Shown piece by piece: positions 63,015 through 64,000 of a DNA stretch of 64,000 nt. The notes under the pieces were generated by a model that was not told the DNA's origin, did not search any database, and saw nothing but the letters and a program-made list of their open reading frames with translations. The position numbers and the translations under genes are program-made. The DNA comes from Nocardia cyriacigeorgica GUH-2 (GTDB lineage Bacteria; Actinomycetota; Actinomycetes; Mycobacteriales; Mycobacteriaceae), in NCBI RefSeq assembly GCF_000284035.1, contig NC_016887.1, positions 992,001 through 1,056,000 on the forward strand. Reading direction: 5' to 3'. Each line of letters starts with the position of its first letter. Position 1 is the stretch's first letter.

Positions 63015-63878
63015 CTACTTCCGCACCAACGCCACCAACTGGCCCAACTTCGCTGGGCTCGGCTTGTCGATCGGGGCCTCGTCGGCGTGGGGGTCGACCA
63101 AGTGGGTGTGGGGGATCGAGGTTTCGGGGTTGGCGAAGGGGGCGTAGGTTTTGTCGCCTTGGACGGTGGCGAGTAGGTAGCCGGTGAGTAGGGCTCGGGT
63201 GGCTCGGGCGGTTTTGTGTTCGTGTTTGCCTGCGCCGAGCAGGGTCATCAGGCGGCGGCCTTCGGGGAGGCCGTCGGCGGAGGCTTTGTCGATGGTGCGC
63301 AGGAGCATGGGGCCGCCCCACGCCGCGGCCAGGGGGATGGCGTTGGAGTTGGTGGAGCGCAGGTCGGTGGCGCCGGCGAGGATGAGGGCGGGGGTGTCGA
63401 TGTCGGCGGCGATGGATTCGGCGGCGGGGGCGGTGGGGGCCGGGAAGAGGGCGGCTACCGCGGCTACGCGGCGTTGGGCGGCGGCGATGACGGCGGCGCC
63501 CGCGCCCATGGCGTGGCCGGCCAGGACCAGCTTGTCGGGGTGGACGCTGATCGCGCCGTCACCGAGGCGCACGCCGGCGCAGATGTCGAGGGTGGTGAGC
63601 AGGTCGGTGGCCAGGCCCAGATGTGACGGGATGGGGCCGCGTTCGGTATCGGGGGCGGCGGCGACGAAACCCCAGGACGCCAGGTGCTCGAGCAGCGACC
63701 GGTAGTTGTCGGAGCCGGCCAGCCAGCCGTGGCCGAACGCCACCGCGGGTAGGTTGCGGCCCGATTCGGGGGTGTACACGACGCCGGGCTGGCCCGCGAT
63801 GGCCAAGTTGCCGCGCAGCACCCGGTGCGGGCCGCGGCTGGTCAGGATGCTCAGGAGGGATTTCACAGACGCCGACAC
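63015..63878 (-). CDS. Alpha/beta hydrolase lacking the nucleophile serine
   Basis: The 287-residue alpha/beta-hydrolase has the core strand FGHGWLAG, oxyanion region and a nucleophile elbow that reads AGHAMGAG: the Ser expected in GHSMG is Ala (GCC codon). The remaining putative acid (ILAGATDLRST) and the late His (GKHEHK) are present. The enzyme is therefore probably inactive, or acts by another mechanism. Relatives are dienelactone-hydrolase or chlorophyllase-like. It is divergent from glmS. Confidence 0.85.
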   Translation of the reverse strand: MSASVKSLLSILTSRGPHRVLRGNLAIAGQPGVVYTPESGRNLPAVAFGHGWLAGSDNYRSLLEHLASWGFVAAAPDTERGPIPSHLGLATDLLTTLDICAGVRLGDGAISVHPDKLVLAGHAMGAGAAVIAAAQRRVAAVAALFPAPTAPAAESIAADIDTPALILAGATDLRSTNSNAIPLAAAWGGPMLLRTIDKASADGLPEGRRLMTLLGAGKHEHKTARATRALLTGYLLATVQGDKTYAPFANPETSIPHTHLVDPHADEAPIDKPSPAKLGQLVALVRK

Positions 63879-63914
63879 GACGTGAACGTTATCCGATAAG
63901 TACTCTGGTGAGCC

Positions 63915-64000
63915 ATGTGCGGAATCGTGGGGTACGTCGGGTACCGGGATGCTCTCGGCGTCGTCGTCGACGCGTTGCGCCGCATGGAGTATCGCGGATA
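63915..64000 (+). CDS. glmS: Glutamine-fructose-6-phosphate aminotransferase, 5' part
   Basis: Only the first 28 codons are in the window. The start MCGIVGYVG gives the catalytic N-terminal Cys of the class II glutamine amidotransferase domain, followed by LRRMEYRGY. The enzyme supplies glucosamine-6-phosphate to glmM. The gene runs off the right edge. Confidence 0.95.
   Translation, partial: MCGIVGYVGYRDALGVVVDALRRMEYRG

Noticed and set aside
1..64000. Insertion sequences, transposases, integrases, phage genes or att sites that would explain the insertions at 19-42 kb and 45-63 kb.
   Set aside because: No transposase or integrase protein and no flanking direct repeats were recognised.

Overview
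This window is high-GC DNA from a mycolic-acid actinomycete, most likely Nocardia. The evidence is a type VII secretion (ESX) locus with a mycosin, PknB-type kinases with extracellular sensor domains, FHA proteins, and the order eccB-mycP-eccD-eccC-(Rv3446c-like)-esxU-esxT ... rplM-rpsI-glmM ... glmS. As I recall it, this is the arrangement and relative orientation of the ESX-4 region of Mycobacterium tuberculosis. Unlike M. tuberculosis ESX-4, this locus also has eccE. The genus is inferred, not proven.

Layout. 1-4.3 kb: end of an MFS symporter, then a two-component system coupled to a TAXI-family binding lipoprotein. 4.3-6.2 kb: csoR with its own operator, a methylthioadenosine-phosphorylase-like enzyme and an FMN reductase. 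6.2-19.1 kb: ESX core (eccE, eccB, mycP, eccD, eccC, Rv3446c-like protein, two WXG100 proteins). 19.2-35.1 kb: a minus-strand array of ten paralogous ~400-aa lipoproteins and two transmembrane Ser/Thr kinases. The lipoproteins fall into five subtypes, each present twice, in the order D'E'-kinase-DE-A'B'C'-kinase-ABC in the direction of transcription. 35.3-42.2 kb: FHA protein, zinc metallopeptidase lipoprotein, Rv1747-like FHA-ABC exporter and an Hsp70/actin-like membrane protein. 42.3-44.8 kb: rplM, rpsI, glmM. 44.8-50.3 kb: small membrane proteins, a third kinase, an ABC-F protein, a PspC-domain protein and an Asp-rich protein.

50.4-62.2 kb is a T7SS effector region. EspC/WXG100-like proteins precede a Pro-Ser-repeat substrate and then a 2350-codon polymorphic toxin. 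The toxin frame contains an ADP-ribosyltransferase-like domain, a papain-like domain and a deaminase-like domain in series. Between them, two immunity-like genes lie inside the toxin gene in another frame, and there codon-position GC favours the small genes over the toxin frame. An immunity array follows (SUKH, YwqK, YwqK, SUKH). The window ends with a DinB/MDMPI-type protein, an alpha/beta hydrolase lacking its nucleophilic serine, and the start of glmS.

Working model (inference). EccB/C/D/E and MycP form the envelope secretion machine. EsxU/EsxT and the EspC-like proteins are partners or substrates, the giant toxin is a likely effector, and the downstream genes protect the producer. The kinases, FHA proteins and lipoproteins look like a phospho-signalling and cell-surface system tied to this locus. 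The toxin gene with embedded immunity genes and the duplicated lipoprotein-kinase array are the two most unusual parts.
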